Part shown: positions 15,564 through 24,068 of the stretch, piece by piece
Numbering within the stretch: the stretch's first letter is position 1
Layout of the letters: each line of letters opens with the position of its first letter
Assembly: GCF_009720365.1 (NCBI RefSeq)
Contig: NZ_ML769317.1
Span: forward strand, 216,474-280,473
Length of the DNA stretch: 64,000 nt
From: Catellatospora paridis
GTDB taxonomy: Bacteria > Actinomycetota > Actinomycetes > Mycobacteriales > Micromonosporaceae
Direction: 5' to 3'
Program-made: the position numbers and the translations under genes
Notes under the pieces: generated by a model
Databases searched by the model: none
What the model saw: the letters and a program-made list of their open reading frames with translations, nothing else
Told to the model about the DNA's origin: nothing

Positions 15564-17819
15564 TCAGCGGCGATCCTGCGGGTCCGGATGCGGTACGGCG
15601 AGCTTGTGGGCGACGTCGTTGGCCACCGGATGGCCGGCGTTGGCCAGCAGCTTGTAGGCGTGCTCCCAGTGCTCGCGGGCGGTGGCGGGATCGCCGAGCG
15701 CCTGGAACGCGTCGCCCGCGTGGTTGGCCACCTGCGCGTCGAGGATCGGGTCGCCGAGCTGTCGGGCCAGGTCGCGGGCGGCGTCGTACTGTTCGACCGC
15801 GGCCGCGTACGCGCCGAGGGCGTGGTGGGCCATGCCGAGGTTGTCCAGGCTGACGGCCTCGTTGGCGAAATCATCGGCCTGATGCTGCTCGGCGGCGGCA
15901 CGGCGGTAGAAGACGATCGCGGTCGACGCGTCGCCGCGGTAGGAGTGGTACAGGCCGACGGCGTTGGCGGCCCGGCCGGTCCAGGCGGGGTCGGCCAGGC
16001 CGCTACAGAGCTCCAGCGAACGTTCGGCGTGCGCCAACGCGGTGACGACGTCGCCTTGCAGGAAGCACACATACGACAGGACGAACTCGGTCTCGGCTTC
16101 GCCGGGGCGGTCACCGGCGGCCCGGCACAGCTGCATGGCCTCGTGCATGTGGGCGTACGCGTCGGCGAAGCGGCTCAGCCGTCCGGCGACGGCGCCGAGG
16201 AACCTGTGCGCGTGGGCGGCCGCGGCGTCGTCCATCGAGGCGGTCGCGGCCCGCAGCGCCACCGCCCACGCCGCGCCCTCGTCATGCCAGCGGTGCTGCT
16301 CGTAGAGGAACGTGTCCAGCGCCCAGCCGAGCTGCCACGCGTGCCGGTCGGCCCCGTCGTCGCGGGCCTGGCGCAGCGTCGCCATCAGCACCGCGCGTTC
16401 GGCCTCCAGCCAGGCCAGCGCGGCCTTGTAGTCCGGCCGGCTGCCCGCGGCCGGCGGCACGGGCAGCGGGATCGGCGCGCGGATGGGGTTCAGGACGCGG
16501 TCGGCCTCGTGCGCCGTACGCGTGTAGTAGTCGAGCAGCCGGGTCAGCGCGTCACGGCGCTCGGTGTCGGTGTCGACGGCGCGGGCCTGCTCGCCGGCGT
16601 AGTCGCGCAGCAGGTCGTGCAGGAGGTAGCGGTGGGGCCGGTGCTCGATGATCAGGCCGGCCTCGACCAGCTCGTCGAGCTCGGCTCGGGCGTCGTGCAC
16701 ACCGGCGAGGGCGGCGACCGCGTCGGCGGCGACGTCGGGCCCGACGGTGAGTCCGAGCAGGCGGAACAGTCGCGCGGCGGGCGGGCTGACCGCCGCGTAC
16801 GACCAGGAGAAGACGGCGCGCAGGTCGTCATGGGTTCGCGAGCCGGCCCGGTGCAGCTCCGCGGCGGCTGCTGCCAGCGGGAACCCGGTCTGGCGCACCC
16901 GCGCGGCGGTCAACGCGAGCGCCAGCGGCAACCGCCCGCAGGCGGCCGCGGCGCCCGCGGCCGTGTCGTCGTCGACCGGGCCGGCGATGCGGGACCGGAG
17001 CAGTGCGACCGCTTCGGCCTCGCCGGGCAGGTCCACGGCCAGAGGCGCGGCGGCGAACTCGGCGACCAGCGCGGTCAGCGGACTGCGGCCGGTCACCACG
17101 ATGCGCACGCCAGGCCCGCCGGCCAGCAGCGGGCGGACCTGGTCGGCGTCGCGGGCGTTGTCGACGACGATGAGCAGGCGACGGTCGGCGACCAGGCTGC
17201 GGAACCGGGCCGCCTGCGCGGCCCGGTCCGGCGGGACGTCCCGGGCCGGCACACCCAGCGCGTCGAGGAAGCCGCGGATCGCGTCGGCCGGGTCGAGGGC
17301 GCCGCCGTCACGGGCATAACCCCGCAGGTCGGCATACAGGCGGCCGTCGGGAAACGATGCGGCCTGGCCGTGCGCCCAGTGCACGACCAGCGCGGTCTTG
17401 CCCACCCCGGGCGGCCCGGTCACGACGACGACGGACCCGGTCGCGGTGTCCAGCGCGGTCAACAGCGCGGCACGGCCGACGAAACTGCCGCTCATCGCCG
17501 GCAGCAGGTTCGGCGGGGCCGGTCGGAGGCCGCCCCGCTGCTTCAACCCCTCGTGCACGCCGACCAGCACTTCGTGGCGGCGTCGCCAGTCGGCGAGCTC
17601 GGCGTCGGTCGCCCCGCAGGCGAGCACGAACGGGCGCACGAGCGCCTCGAAGTCCGGCGGCCGTTTGATCTCCCCGTTGAGGATCGCGTAGAGCTGGGTG
17701 CGGCTGATGCGCACCTGCCGGGCGATGCTCGGCAGGTCCCGGCCCGAGGCCTGCCAGCGGACCCGCAGGTCCGTGCAGAACTGCGCGACCGGGCTCGTAC
17801 GTTCGTCCACATAGGTCAC
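15564..17819 (-). CDS. HTH-NB-ARC-TPR signal-transduction ATPase (STAND regulator)
   Basis: 751 residues. A helix-turn-helix of the XRE-like kind lies at about 29-60 (LPSIARQVRISRTQLYAILNGEIKRP). The NB-ARC ATPase has Walker A VVVVTGPPGVGKTALVVHW, Walker B RRLLIVVDNARD, the RIVVTGRSPL sensor and a GLPL-like CGRLPLALALTAARV. The winged-helix region contains FSWSYAAVSPPAARLFRLLGL and YLLHDLLRDYAGEQ. The last ~300 residues are TPR-like helices (NAVGLYHSYRGDASTAIVFYRRAAAEQH and similar). It resembles AfsR without the SARP N terminus. It probably acts as an ATP-gated transcription factor whose TPRs sense a partner or ligand. A short decayed copy of its NB-ARC lies just upstream. Confidence 0.9.
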   Translation of the reverse strand: MTYVDERTSPVAQFCTDLRVRWQASGRDLPSIARQVRISRTQLYAILNGEIKRPPDFEALVRPFVLACGATDAELADWRRRHEVLVGVHEGLKQRGGLRPAPPNLLPAMSGSFVGRAALLTALDTATGSVVVVTGPPGVGKTALVVHWAHGQAASFPDGRLYADLRGYARDGGALDPADAIRGFLDALGVPARDVPPDRAAQAARFRSLVADRRLLIVVDNARDADQVRPLLAGGPGVRIVVTGRSPLTALVAEFAAAPLAVDLPGEAEAVALLRSRIAGPVDDDTAAGAAAACGRLPLALALTAARVRQTGFPLAAAAAELHRAGSRTHDDLRAVFSWSYAAVSPPAARLFRLLGLTVGPDVAADAVAALAGVHDARAELDELVEAGLIIEHRPHRYLLHDLLRDYAGEQARAVDTDTERRDALTRLLDYYTRTAHEADRVLNPIRAPIPLPVPPAAGSRPDYKAALAWLEAERAVLMATLRQARDDGADRHAWQLGWALDTFLYEQHRWHDEGAAWAVALRAATASMDDAAAAHAHRFLGAVAGRLSRFADAYAHMHEAMQLCRAAGDRPGEAETEFVLSYVCFLQGDVVTALAHAERSLELCSGLADPAWTGRAANAVGLYHSYRGDASTAIVFYRRAAAEQHQADDFANEAVSLDNLGMAHHALGAYAAAVEQYDAARDLARQLGDPILDAQVANHAGDAFQALGDPATAREHWEHAYKLLANAGHPVANDVAHKLAVPHPDPQDRR

Positions 17820-18241
17820 CCTATCCGGTGCGTCCGACGATCCGCCTTCGTCCGCCGGGAACTACGACGGCGGCCGGCTCCCGTGCCGCTTCCATTCGCT
17901 GCCCGTCGTGTGCCTCTCAGCAAACTCGGATGTCGGATGTGGATCGCCGGAATCCGACGAACTCCGGAAGCTGAAGTCATCGCCGCTGGCACGGTGGGAA
18001 TCCGCAACTCCGCGTGCCGGACGACACCGGACACGTGGTCGGGCAGCCTGCAGTCGCGATCATGCTGGGCCACCCGGCTGACTCCTGCCCACAGGCGCTC
18101 CGTGTCGGAGACGTACTCGGCGACCAGCGCGGCCGGCGGGCTGAGACCGGTCACCACTATCCGGTCCCGTCCGGTGGCCGGACTCCGTCCAGCGGCCACG
18201 ATCAGGGTGAACGGCCGTGGCCGTCCGGAGTCGGTCGGCAT
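17816..18241 (-). pseudogene. Decayed NB-ARC fragment (relic of a STAND regulator)
   Basis: In the 505-bp gap before the PG-binding gene, minus-strand translation gives RDRIVVTGLSPPAALVAEYV. This parallels RIVVTGRSPLTALVAEF in the neighbouring STAND gene. At DNA level 18119-18163 and 17061-17105 agree at 38 of 45 positions. The flanking sequence does not continue as NB-ARC, so only a piece of the nucleotide-binding domain survives. I see no start signal or intact domain and treat it as a relic of a duplicated or recombined paralogue. The rest of the gap holds nothing else I recognise. Confidence 0.5.
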
Positions 18242-18324
18242 CGACCCGAACTCCGGCCGGCAATGGCGACGCTGTCCGTGAGCGATTCCACGCCACGAGG
18301 AATCGAGTGAGGAGCAACGTCGAC

Positions 18325-18792
18325 ATGTTCAAGTCAGGCGCTCGGCGCGGGATGGCCGCTGCCGTGATCGTTCTCGCCGCCGCGGTGGTGCAGCTGGTCG
18401 GGCCGTCGGCGGCGCACGCGGCCAATCCTCAGTGCGACGGTGCCGGCGTGATCATCAGGAACCAGAGCGGCGACCCGTATTCGGCGTGGATTCCCGCGTA
18501 CCGGTCGAGCAACTTCAACTGCTGGCTGCTGCGCGGCTCGAACAACTCCGGGGTCGGCCACCTGCAGCGGGCCCTGAACTACGACTTCCGCGGCCGGAAG
18601 GGATACACGCTGCTCGACGTGGACAACGACTTCGGGTCGAAGACCGAGGCCGCGCTGCGATTCGCGCAGACATACTGGCACGACAACTTCGACTCGACCA
18701 TCAAGATCGACGGCGGCTACGGTTCACAGACCCGCAACATGCTCTGCTGGCCGGACATGAACGGCAGCGGCTGCGTCCATTACCTCGGCTGA
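18325..18792 (+). CDS. Secreted peptidoglycan-binding-like protein
   Basis: 155 residues from the ATG at 18325, with GGAG 10 nt upstream (18311-18314). A Sec signal peptide of ~33 residues ends in PSAAHAAN. The mature part has a peptidoglycan-binding-1-like fold: VGHLQRALNYDF, LLDVDNDFGSKTEAALRFAQ, and IKIDGGYGSQTRNMLCW. Two cysteine pairs are possible (C near the start, NCWLL, LCW, GCVHYL), suggesting disulfides outside the cell. It carries no catalytic domain. The likely role is binding to the cell wall or as an exported accessory protein. A longer in-frame start at 18217 would put extra charged residues before the signal peptide and is rejected. Confidence 0.82.
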   Translation: MFKSGARRGMAAAVIVLAAAVVQLVGPSAAHAANPQCDGAGVIIRNQSGDPYSAWIPAYRSSNFNCWLLRGSNNSGVGHLQRALNYDFRGRKGYTLLDVDNDFGSKTEAALRFAQTYWHDNFDSTIKIDGGYGSQTRNMLCWPDMNGSGCVHYLG

Positions 18793-18819
18793 CATCGCAC
18801 CGACACGACAGTTCACCGC

Positions 18820-18846
18820 AGGGCCGGCCGTTCACGGGCCGGCCCT
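18820..18846 (+). terminator. Terminator hairpin after the PG-binding-like gene
   Basis: A 10-bp perfect stem (18820-18829 with 18837-18846), 7-nt loop, followed by TCCC. It starts 27 bp past the stop codon. Confidence 0.7.
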
Positions 18847-18939
18847 TCCCGCGTTGCCGGCGGGCCGATCCGGTCATCGGGCGCGGGTACTCCGGTGGGG
18901 CCGATCACCGCCGTGCGGTGAACAGTGACCGTGCGCACT

Positions 18940-18980
18940 CACTCGTTTGCCACTGCTTGTGCACTCGGCCTGCCTAGTTT
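18940..18980 (+). promoter_or_regulatory. SARP-type promoter site 1 (11-bp direct repeats plus -10), upstream of stress-protein gene
   Basis: CACTC at 18940, CACTG at 18951 and CACTC at 18962 are spaced exactly 11 bp. After the last repeat come 8 bp and then TAGTTT at 18975-18980. There is no recognisable -35 box; the repeats occupy its place. This layout is that of AfsR/DnrI/ActII-ORF4 binding sites. Three other promoters in the window share it (22957, 24003 and, reversed, 33803-33854). Confidence 0.7.
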
Positions 18981-19074
18981 CAGCCACGGATCGTGCGACC
19001 GCCCTGCGCGGATCCGCGTCGGGCGGCACCGCACCATCCCCTTTTCCCGCCGACGCTGAACGAAGGACGATGCC

Positions 19075-19965
19075 ATGACGATCAGACCCGGTGCCCCTGT
19101 CGTGGTGGGCGTCGACGGTTCCGCCGCCGGGCTGGACGCGGTACGGGTCGCGGTTCAGGAAGCAGCGCACCGGCGTCGTGCGCTGCGCGTCGTGCACGCC
19201 TTCATCTGGCCGCTGATGGGCGTCCCGGTCGGCCCGGCCCCGGGCGCCCCGGCCGGCGGCGGCCTGCGCCACGAGGCGGAGCGCCACGTCGCGGAGGCGG
19301 TCGCCGAGGCCGGCAGACTCGCCCCGCAGGTGCCGGTCACCGGCGTCGTCGTCGACGGCGCGGCGACTCCGGTGATGCTGGCCGAGTCGCGGGACGCGGC
19401 GCTGGTCGTGCTCGGGCACCGGGGACTGGGCGGCTTCACCGGGCTGCTGGTCGGCTCGGTCAGCGTGCAGGTCTCGGCGCGGGCGCACTGCCCGGTGCTG
19501 GTGGTGCGGGGCGAGCCGCACGCCGGCGGCCCGGTGCTGGTGGGCGTGGACGGCTCAGAGCTGTCCACGGTGGCGATCGAGTTCGCGTTCGCCGAGGCCG
19601 CCTACCGCGACGTGCCGCTGGTCGCGGTGCACGCGTGGCTGTTCCCGTCGCCGGCCGGCCCGGGCGAGGCCCTGCCCGTGGCCTACGACGGGGACTACCA
19701 GGGCGACGATGTGAACCGGATCCTCTCGGAGTCGGTCGCCGGCCACCTCGAGCGCTACCCGCAGGTGGTCGTGCAGCACCGGCTGGTCCGGGGCACCGCG
19801 GCGCACGTGCTTGTGGAGGAGTCGAAGAGCGCCGGGCTGGTGGTCGTCGGCGCACACGGCCGCGGCGTGCTCAGCGGGCTGCTGCTCGGCTCGGTCAGCC
19901 ACGCGGTGCTGCACCACGCGCACGCCCCGCTGGCCATCGTCCGGCACCAGCCTGAACGGGGCTGA
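19075..19965 (+). CDS. Tandem-domain universal stress protein (UspA family)
   Basis: 296 residues forming two Usp domains (about 8-145 and 153-292). Each ends with the ATP-binding signature G-x2-G-x9-G-S: GHRGLGGFTGLLVGSVS and GAHGRGVLSGLLLGSVS. Such proteins bind ATP and are induced in stationary phase, hypoxia or redox stress in actinobacteria. The gene has its own SARP-type promoter about 95 nt upstream. The FAD oxidoreductase gene follows after 105 bp on the same strand, so the two may share a transcript and a redox-stress role (inference). Confidence 0.93.
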   Translation: MTIRPGAPVVVGVDGSAAGLDAVRVAVQEAAHRRRALRVVHAFIWPLMGVPVGPAPGAPAGGGLRHEAERHVAEAVAEAGRLAPQVPVTGVVVDGAATPVMLAESRDAALVVLGHRGLGGFTGLLVGSVSVQVSARAHCPVLVVRGEPHAGGPVLVGVDGSELSTVAIEFAFAEAAYRDVPLVAVHAWLFPSPAGPGEALPVAYDGDYQGDDVNRILSESVAGHLERYPQVVVQHRLVRGTAAHVLVEESKSAGLVVVGAHGRGVLSGLLLGSVSHAVLHHAHAPLAIVRHQPERG

Positions 19966-20070
19966 CGTCGATCGCGATCCGCGGCCCGCGGGCCCGGGGC
20001 GAACAGCGGCTGCGGCCGGGCGACGGCGCGGGGACGGACCCGTGGTCGCGGGACGAGCAGAGGAGTCGGG

Positions 20071-21327
20071 ATGGACGAGCGGGCGGACGTGATCGTCGTC
20101 GGCTTGGGACCCGGCGGCCGGCGCGTCGCGGGCGCGCTGGCACGAGCCGGGCTCGACGTGGTGGGCGTCGAGGCCGAACCCGTCGGCGACTGGTCCCGGG
20201 CCGCCCGCCGCGTACGCCGGCAGGCCGCCCACGACGGCGAAGACTGGCCCACGACCGATGACCTGGCCGCCCAGGGGATGCGGCTGGTCCGGGGGACCGG
20301 CCGGCTCGCAGGCCCGCACCGGGTCGCGGTCGGCGGGTCGACGTTCGAGGCCCGGCGCGGTGTCGTGCTCGCCACGGGCGCCCGGCCGCGCACCGCCGAG
20401 GTCGCCGGACTCGCGGCGACGCCCTACTGGACCCCGCGCGACGTCACGGCGGGCCGGGACCTGCCGGCGTCACTGCTCGTGGTGGGCGGGGGCGGCAACG
20501 GGGTGGAGATCGCGCAGAGGTTCGCCTGTGCCGGCAGCGCGGTGACCTTGATCGAGGCGGGGGAGCGGCTGCTGCCGCGAGAGGAGCCCGAAGCCGGGGA
20601 GCTGGCCGCGGCGGCATTGCAGGCCGACGGCGTGAACGTGCTCACCGGAGCCAGGGTGCGGCAGGTCGAGCACGACGGCGTCGGGTTCCTGGCGCACGTG
20701 GCGGGGGAGCCGGCGGTCCTGGACGGCGAGCGGCTGCTCGTGGCCACCGGGCGGGTCGTGGACCTGGCCGGGTTGGGCGTCGACACGGTGGGCCTGGACC
20801 CGTCGGAGCTGGCCGTGCCGACCGACGGCCGGATGCGGGCCGGTGCGGGGCTGTGGGCGGTCGGTGACATCACCGGGCGGGGCGGCAGCGCCCGCATGTC
20901 GGCGTACCAGGCCGAGATCGCGGTCCGGGACGTCCTCGGCCGGCCTGGGCCCGACGCGGGCCACTGGGCGCTGCCGCGGGTCACCCGCACCGACCCCGAG
21001 ATCGCGGCGGTGGGTTTCACCGAGCACCAGGCCCGTGGGCTCGGCTTGAAGGTGCGCGCCGGCCTGGCGCCGATCGCCTCGCCGGCCTGCGGAGGAGGGT
21101 CGGGCGGCGAGGGGTTCGTCAAGCTGGTCGAGGACACCGATCGGGGCGTTCTGGTCGGGGCGACCGCGGCGGGACCGGCGGGCGGCGAGGTGCTGTACGG
21201 GCTGCAGGTGGCGGTCCACGCCGAGGTGCCCGTCGCCCGCCTTCGGCAGATGATCCACGGCGACGCCGCCGTTCAGCGCGCCGTGGAGGCGGCGTTGCAG
21301 GCCCTTCGCCGGCCCGGTCACGACTGA
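20071..21327 (+). CDS. FAD/NAD(P)-dependent oxidoreductase lacking the redox disulfide
   Basis: 418 residues of the pyridine-nucleotide-disulfide oxidoreductase fold. The FAD-binding GLGPGG is near residue 12, the second Rossmann VVGGGGNGVEIAQRF is near 140, the FAD-closing motif GLWAVGDITGRGG near 265, and a dimerisation domain fills the end. The class I CxxxxC motif expected about 30-40 residues after GLGPGG is absent: that region reads VEAEPVGDWSRAARRVRRQ. The first FAD domain is also short. It therefore cannot act as a mercuric, lipoamide or glutathione reductase and may be an NAD(P)H oxidase or transhydrogenase-like enzyme. The final HGDAAVQRAVEAAL resembles the C-terminal HAHPTLSE region, with the active-site HxHP replaced. 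Confidence 0.85.
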   Translation: MDERADVIVVGLGPGGRRVAGALARAGLDVVGVEAEPVGDWSRAARRVRRQAAHDGEDWPTTDDLAAQGMRLVRGTGRLAGPHRVAVGGSTFEARRGVVLATGARPRTAEVAGLAATPYWTPRDVTAGRDLPASLLVVGGGGNGVEIAQRFACAGSAVTLIEAGERLLPREEPEAGELAAAALQADGVNVLTGARVRQVEHDGVGFLAHVAGEPAVLDGERLLVATGRVVDLAGLGVDTVGLDPSELAVPTDGRMRAGAGLWAVGDITGRGGSARMSAYQAEIAVRDVLGRPGPDAGHWALPRVTRTDPEIAAVGFTEHQARGLGLKVRAGLAPIASPACGGGSGGEGFVKLVEDTDRGVLVGATAAGPAGGEVLYGLQVAVHAEVPVARLRQMIHGDAAVQRAVEAALQALRRPGHD

Positions 21328-21593
21328 CGGCGAGCTGCCTGGGCCGGTGGCCGCCCCTGGCGTCCTCGACCAGGTCAACCCACCACGTGCACCGATGGAC
21401 ACCACCGGGCCGGGCGAGGGCCGCGCGAGCTCACCGCGCTGCCGGAAATTAGCCGAGACAGCGCAGAGGCCACATTCGTGACATGTCGTGGGCATGATCA
21501 CCGCCGCGACCCCCGCCGCCAGGACCCGCCCCCCGCCCCGCCCACCATGGAGCGGACGGCAGCCGCGACGAGCTCAAAGGGGGCGAAGCGACG

Positions 21594-22937
21594 GTGGGTG
21601 GGCGTGAACGGATCGACGGACCCGAGGGCGAGCCGGTGCCGGCCGTGGTGCCCGGCTCGACGTTCGGGCGGCGGCTGCGCGAGTTCCGGCAGTCGGCAGG
21701 GCTGACCATCGAGGGTTTGTGCCGGGCGTCAGGTGTCAGCGCCCGGGCGATCAGCGACATGGAGCGGGGGCACAGCCGGGTGCCCCAGGGCCGGACGCTG
21801 GCGCTGCTGGCCGATGCGTTGAAGCTCGACGACTTCGACCGGGCCCGCCTGGTCGAGCCGGTGCGGGCGCAGCGGCCGAACAGGCGGGTCGGCCGCCCCC
21901 GGGTCGGTGAGCTGCCGTGGGGGATCGGTGACTTCGTGGGCCGGGTGCCGGAGCTGGCACTGCTCCGCCGCCACGCGCTGGCCGCCCCGGACCGCGGCCG
22001 GACGCTGCTGGCCGTGGTGCACGGCCAGCCGGGGCTGGGCAAGACGGCGTTCGCGGTCCGGGCGGCCGAGCAACTGCGGCAGGTGTTCCCCGACGGGCAG
22101 CTCTACCTGGATCTTCGTGGCACGGATCCGGTGCCGATGCCGGCCGGTGAGGCGGCCACGCGGCTGCTGCGGGCGCTGGAGGTGAGCCCGCGCAGCATCG
22201 CCGACGACGAGCAGGAACGGGCCGGGCAGGTGCGGGCCGTGCTGCGGGAGCGGCGCTGCCTGCTGGTGCTCGACGACGCGGCCGACGAGGCTCAGGTGCG
22301 GCCGCTGCTGCCCGGCGTGGGGACCGGCACGGTCGTGGTGACCAGCCGCCGCCTGCTCGGCGGCCTGGAGGGGGCGCTGCGGATCGGGCTGGCGCCGCTG
22401 ACGCCCCGCGAATCGGCGGCCCTGTTGCAGGCGATCGCGGGACAGGCGGCGGGACCGGAGGCCGGCGCGGTGGCGAGGCTGTGCGGCCACCTGCCGCTGG
22501 CATTGCGGATCGCGGGCACGCGGCTGGCGAGCAGGCCGGGGTGGACGATGGGGCACCTCGCACGGGTGCTGTCCGATGAGGACCGTCGGCTGGCGAACCT
22601 GTCGACGGGCGACCTGGGCGTGGCGGCGGCGTTCGCTCGGTCGTACGCCCAGCTGTCCGAACCGGCCAAGGCGATGTTCCGGGGGCTCGCACACGTGCCG
22701 GGACCCGTTTTCGCCGTGCCGGACGCCGCGGCGCTCGCCCAGGTCGATCTCCTCGATGCCGAGGACCTGCTGGAGGAGCTGGTCGATCTGGGCCTGCTGC
22801 AGCCCGAAGGCGACCGGTACCGGTTGCACGACCTGGTCCGGATCTTCGCGGCCGACCGGCTCCGCGGCCATGCGCCGGCGGCGATGCGGGCGCACCGGCT
22901 CGCCGGTGCGATCCGGGTGCCGGTCCTGCTCAGGTAA
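21594..22937 (+). CDS. HTH-NB-ARC regulator without a TPR region
   Basis: 447 residues from a GTG with AAGGGGG about 10 nt upstream. An XRE helix-turn-helix occupies about 24-80 (FGRRLREFRQSAGLTIEGLCRASGVSARAISDMERG). NB-ARC follows with Walker A VVHGQPGLGKTAFAV, Walker B RRCLLVLDDAAD, TVVVTSRR and CGHLPLALRIAG. The protein ends shortly after the winged-helix segment YRLHDLVRIFAADRL, where full-length relatives have several hundred residues of TPRs. It may be a natural short form or a 3' truncation. The next SARP-type promoter lies directly after its stop codon. In the 266-bp gap before it I see no gene. Confidence 0.85.
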   Translation: MGGRERIDGPEGEPVPAVVPGSTFGRRLREFRQSAGLTIEGLCRASGVSARAISDMERGHSRVPQGRTLALLADALKLDDFDRARLVEPVRAQRPNRRVGRPRVGELPWGIGDFVGRVPELALLRRHALAAPDRGRTLLAVVHGQPGLGKTAFAVRAAEQLRQVFPDGQLYLDLRGTDPVPMPAGEAATRLLRALEVSPRSIADDEQERAGQVRAVLRERRCLLVLDDAADEAQVRPLLPGVGTGTVVVTSRRLLGGLEGALRIGLAPLTPRESAALLQAIAGQAAGPEAGAVARLCGHLPLALRIAGTRLASRPGWTMGHLARVLSDEDRRLANLSTGDLGVAAAFARSYAQLSEPAKAMFRGLAHVPGPVFAVPDAAALAQVDLLDAEDLLEELVDLGLLQPEGDRYRLHDLVRIFAADRLRGHAPAAMRAHRLAGAIRVPVLLR

Positions 22938-22956
22938 CGCTGCGACCGGGCGCACT

Positions 22957-22997
22957 CACTCAAACGCCACTGCTTGCGCACTCAGAGTGTTTAGCGT
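22957..22997 (+). promoter_or_regulatory. SARP-type promoter site 2, upstream of secreted hydrolase gene
   Basis: CACTC at 22957, CACTG at 22968 and CACTC at 22979, then 8 bp and TAGCGT at 22992-22997. Between the repeats it is also highly similar to site 1 (GCGCACTCACTC and GCCACTGCTTG are shared). The leader to the ATG at 23090 is about 85 nt. Confidence 0.7.
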
Positions 22998-23089
22998 TCC
23001 TCCTCGCGAGCAAGAACCGGCCACCACCTGGGCCGGCTCGAGCCCCCCGCACCGCGACCGCGGTGCGGACACCACAGGAGGAAACGCAG

Positions 23090-23905
23090 ATGTCACTGAG
23101 CAAGAGATTGCGGGCGTTCGGCGTCGCCGCGGCCGCACTGCTCACCGCGGGCGCCGTCATGGCGGTCGCGCCCACCGGCGCGCAGGCCACCGGCGACCAC
23201 GGCAAGAAGCCGACGGTCGTGCTGGTCCACGGCGCGTTCGCCGACAGCGGCGGCTGGAATGACGTGACCCGCAAGCTGCAGCGCGACGGCTACCCGGTCG
23301 TCGCGGCCGCCAACCCGCTGCGCGGCGTCGCACACGACGCAGCCCAGCTCAAGGCCAAACTGCAGCAGATCGACGGCCCGATCATCCTGGTCGGGCACTC
23401 CTACGGCGGCATGGTCATCTCGTCGGCGGCCACCGGCAACCCCAACATCAAGGCACTGGTCTACATCGCCGCGTTCACCCCCGACAAGGGTGAGAGTGCG
23501 TTCCAGCTGGCGTCCAAGTACGAAGGCAGCACCCTGCCGGAGACGCTGCGCCCGGTGCCGCTGCCCGACGGCGACGCGGACCTGTACGTGGACCAGAAGC
23601 TGTTCCGCCGGCAGTTCGCCGCCGACGTCGCGTCCCACGAGGCGGCCCTGATGGCCTCCTCGCAGCGGCCGGTCACGGCGTCGGCGCTGAACGAGGGCGG
23701 GGGCGAGCCGGCCTGGCGGACCATCCGCAGCTACCACCTGATCGCCGAGGCCGACAAGACGATCCCGGCGAAGCTGCAGCACTTCGGCGCCGACCGCGCG
23801 CACGGCGTCAAGCAGCGCGAAAACGGCGCCTCGCACGCGGTGTTCGTGTCGCGGGCGAAGACCACGGCCGAGTTCATCGAGCGGGCAGCCCGCGAGACGG
23901 ACTGA
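23090..23905 (+). CDS. Secreted alpha/beta hydrolase
   Basis: 271 residues from the ATG at 23090, preceded by a strong GGAGGAA site. A Sec signal (MSLSKRLRAF, then a hydrophobic run ending GAQAT) spans about 34 residues. The hydrolase core begins with TVVLVHGAFADSGGW (oxyanion region). The nucleophile elbow GHSYGG places the catalytic serine at S104. A late histidine (NGASHAVFVS) completes the likely triad. The fold branch matches small esterase/lactonase-type hydrolases; the substrate is unknown. The gene is transcribed from SARP-type site 2. The following gene is also an alpha/beta hydrolase but is not closely similar, so this is not a simple tandem duplication. Confidence 0.88.
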   Translation: MSLSKRLRAFGVAAAALLTAGAVMAVAPTGAQATGDHGKKPTVVLVHGAFADSGGWNDVTRKLQRDGYPVVAAANPLRGVAHDAAQLKAKLQQIDGPIILVGHSYGGMVISSAATGNPNIKALVYIAAFTPDKGESAFQLASKYEGSTLPETLRPVPLPDGDADLYVDQKLFRRQFAADVASHEAALMASSQRPVTASALNEGGGEPAWRTIRSYHLIAEADKTIPAKLQHFGADRAHGVKQRENGASHAVFVSRAKTTAEFIERAARETD

Positions 23906-24002
23906 CGGACACCTGCCACCCCGATCACGCGGGCGACGGCAGGCAGCGGGTGGCGGAGGTCGACCGCCACCCGCGTCGTCGGCTCCGGACGCGTGGTCGA
24001 CG

Positions 24003-24043
24003 CACTCGAATGTCACTGGACCCGCACCACGGCCTCCTAACGT
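24003..24043 (+). promoter_or_regulatory. SARP-type promoter site 3, upstream of serine-less hydrolase gene
   Basis: CACTC at 24003, CACTG at 24014 and CACCA at 24025 (degenerate third repeat), then 8 bp and TAACGT at 24038-24043. All spacings equal those of sites 1 and 2. Confidence 0.65.
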
Positions 24044-24068
24044 GACGCCGCGAGGAAACGAGGAGCAC

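Noticed and set aside
14865..18281. 1138-codon plus-strand open frame
   Set aside because: Antisense to the PhnB-like and STAND genes; no domain and biased composition typical of high-GC shadows.
23906..24002. Imperfect CCTGCC/GGCAGG inverted repeat after the secreted hydrolase gene considered as a terminator
   Set aside because: Arms are only 6 bp with a loop of about 20 nt and no T-run, so support is too weak.
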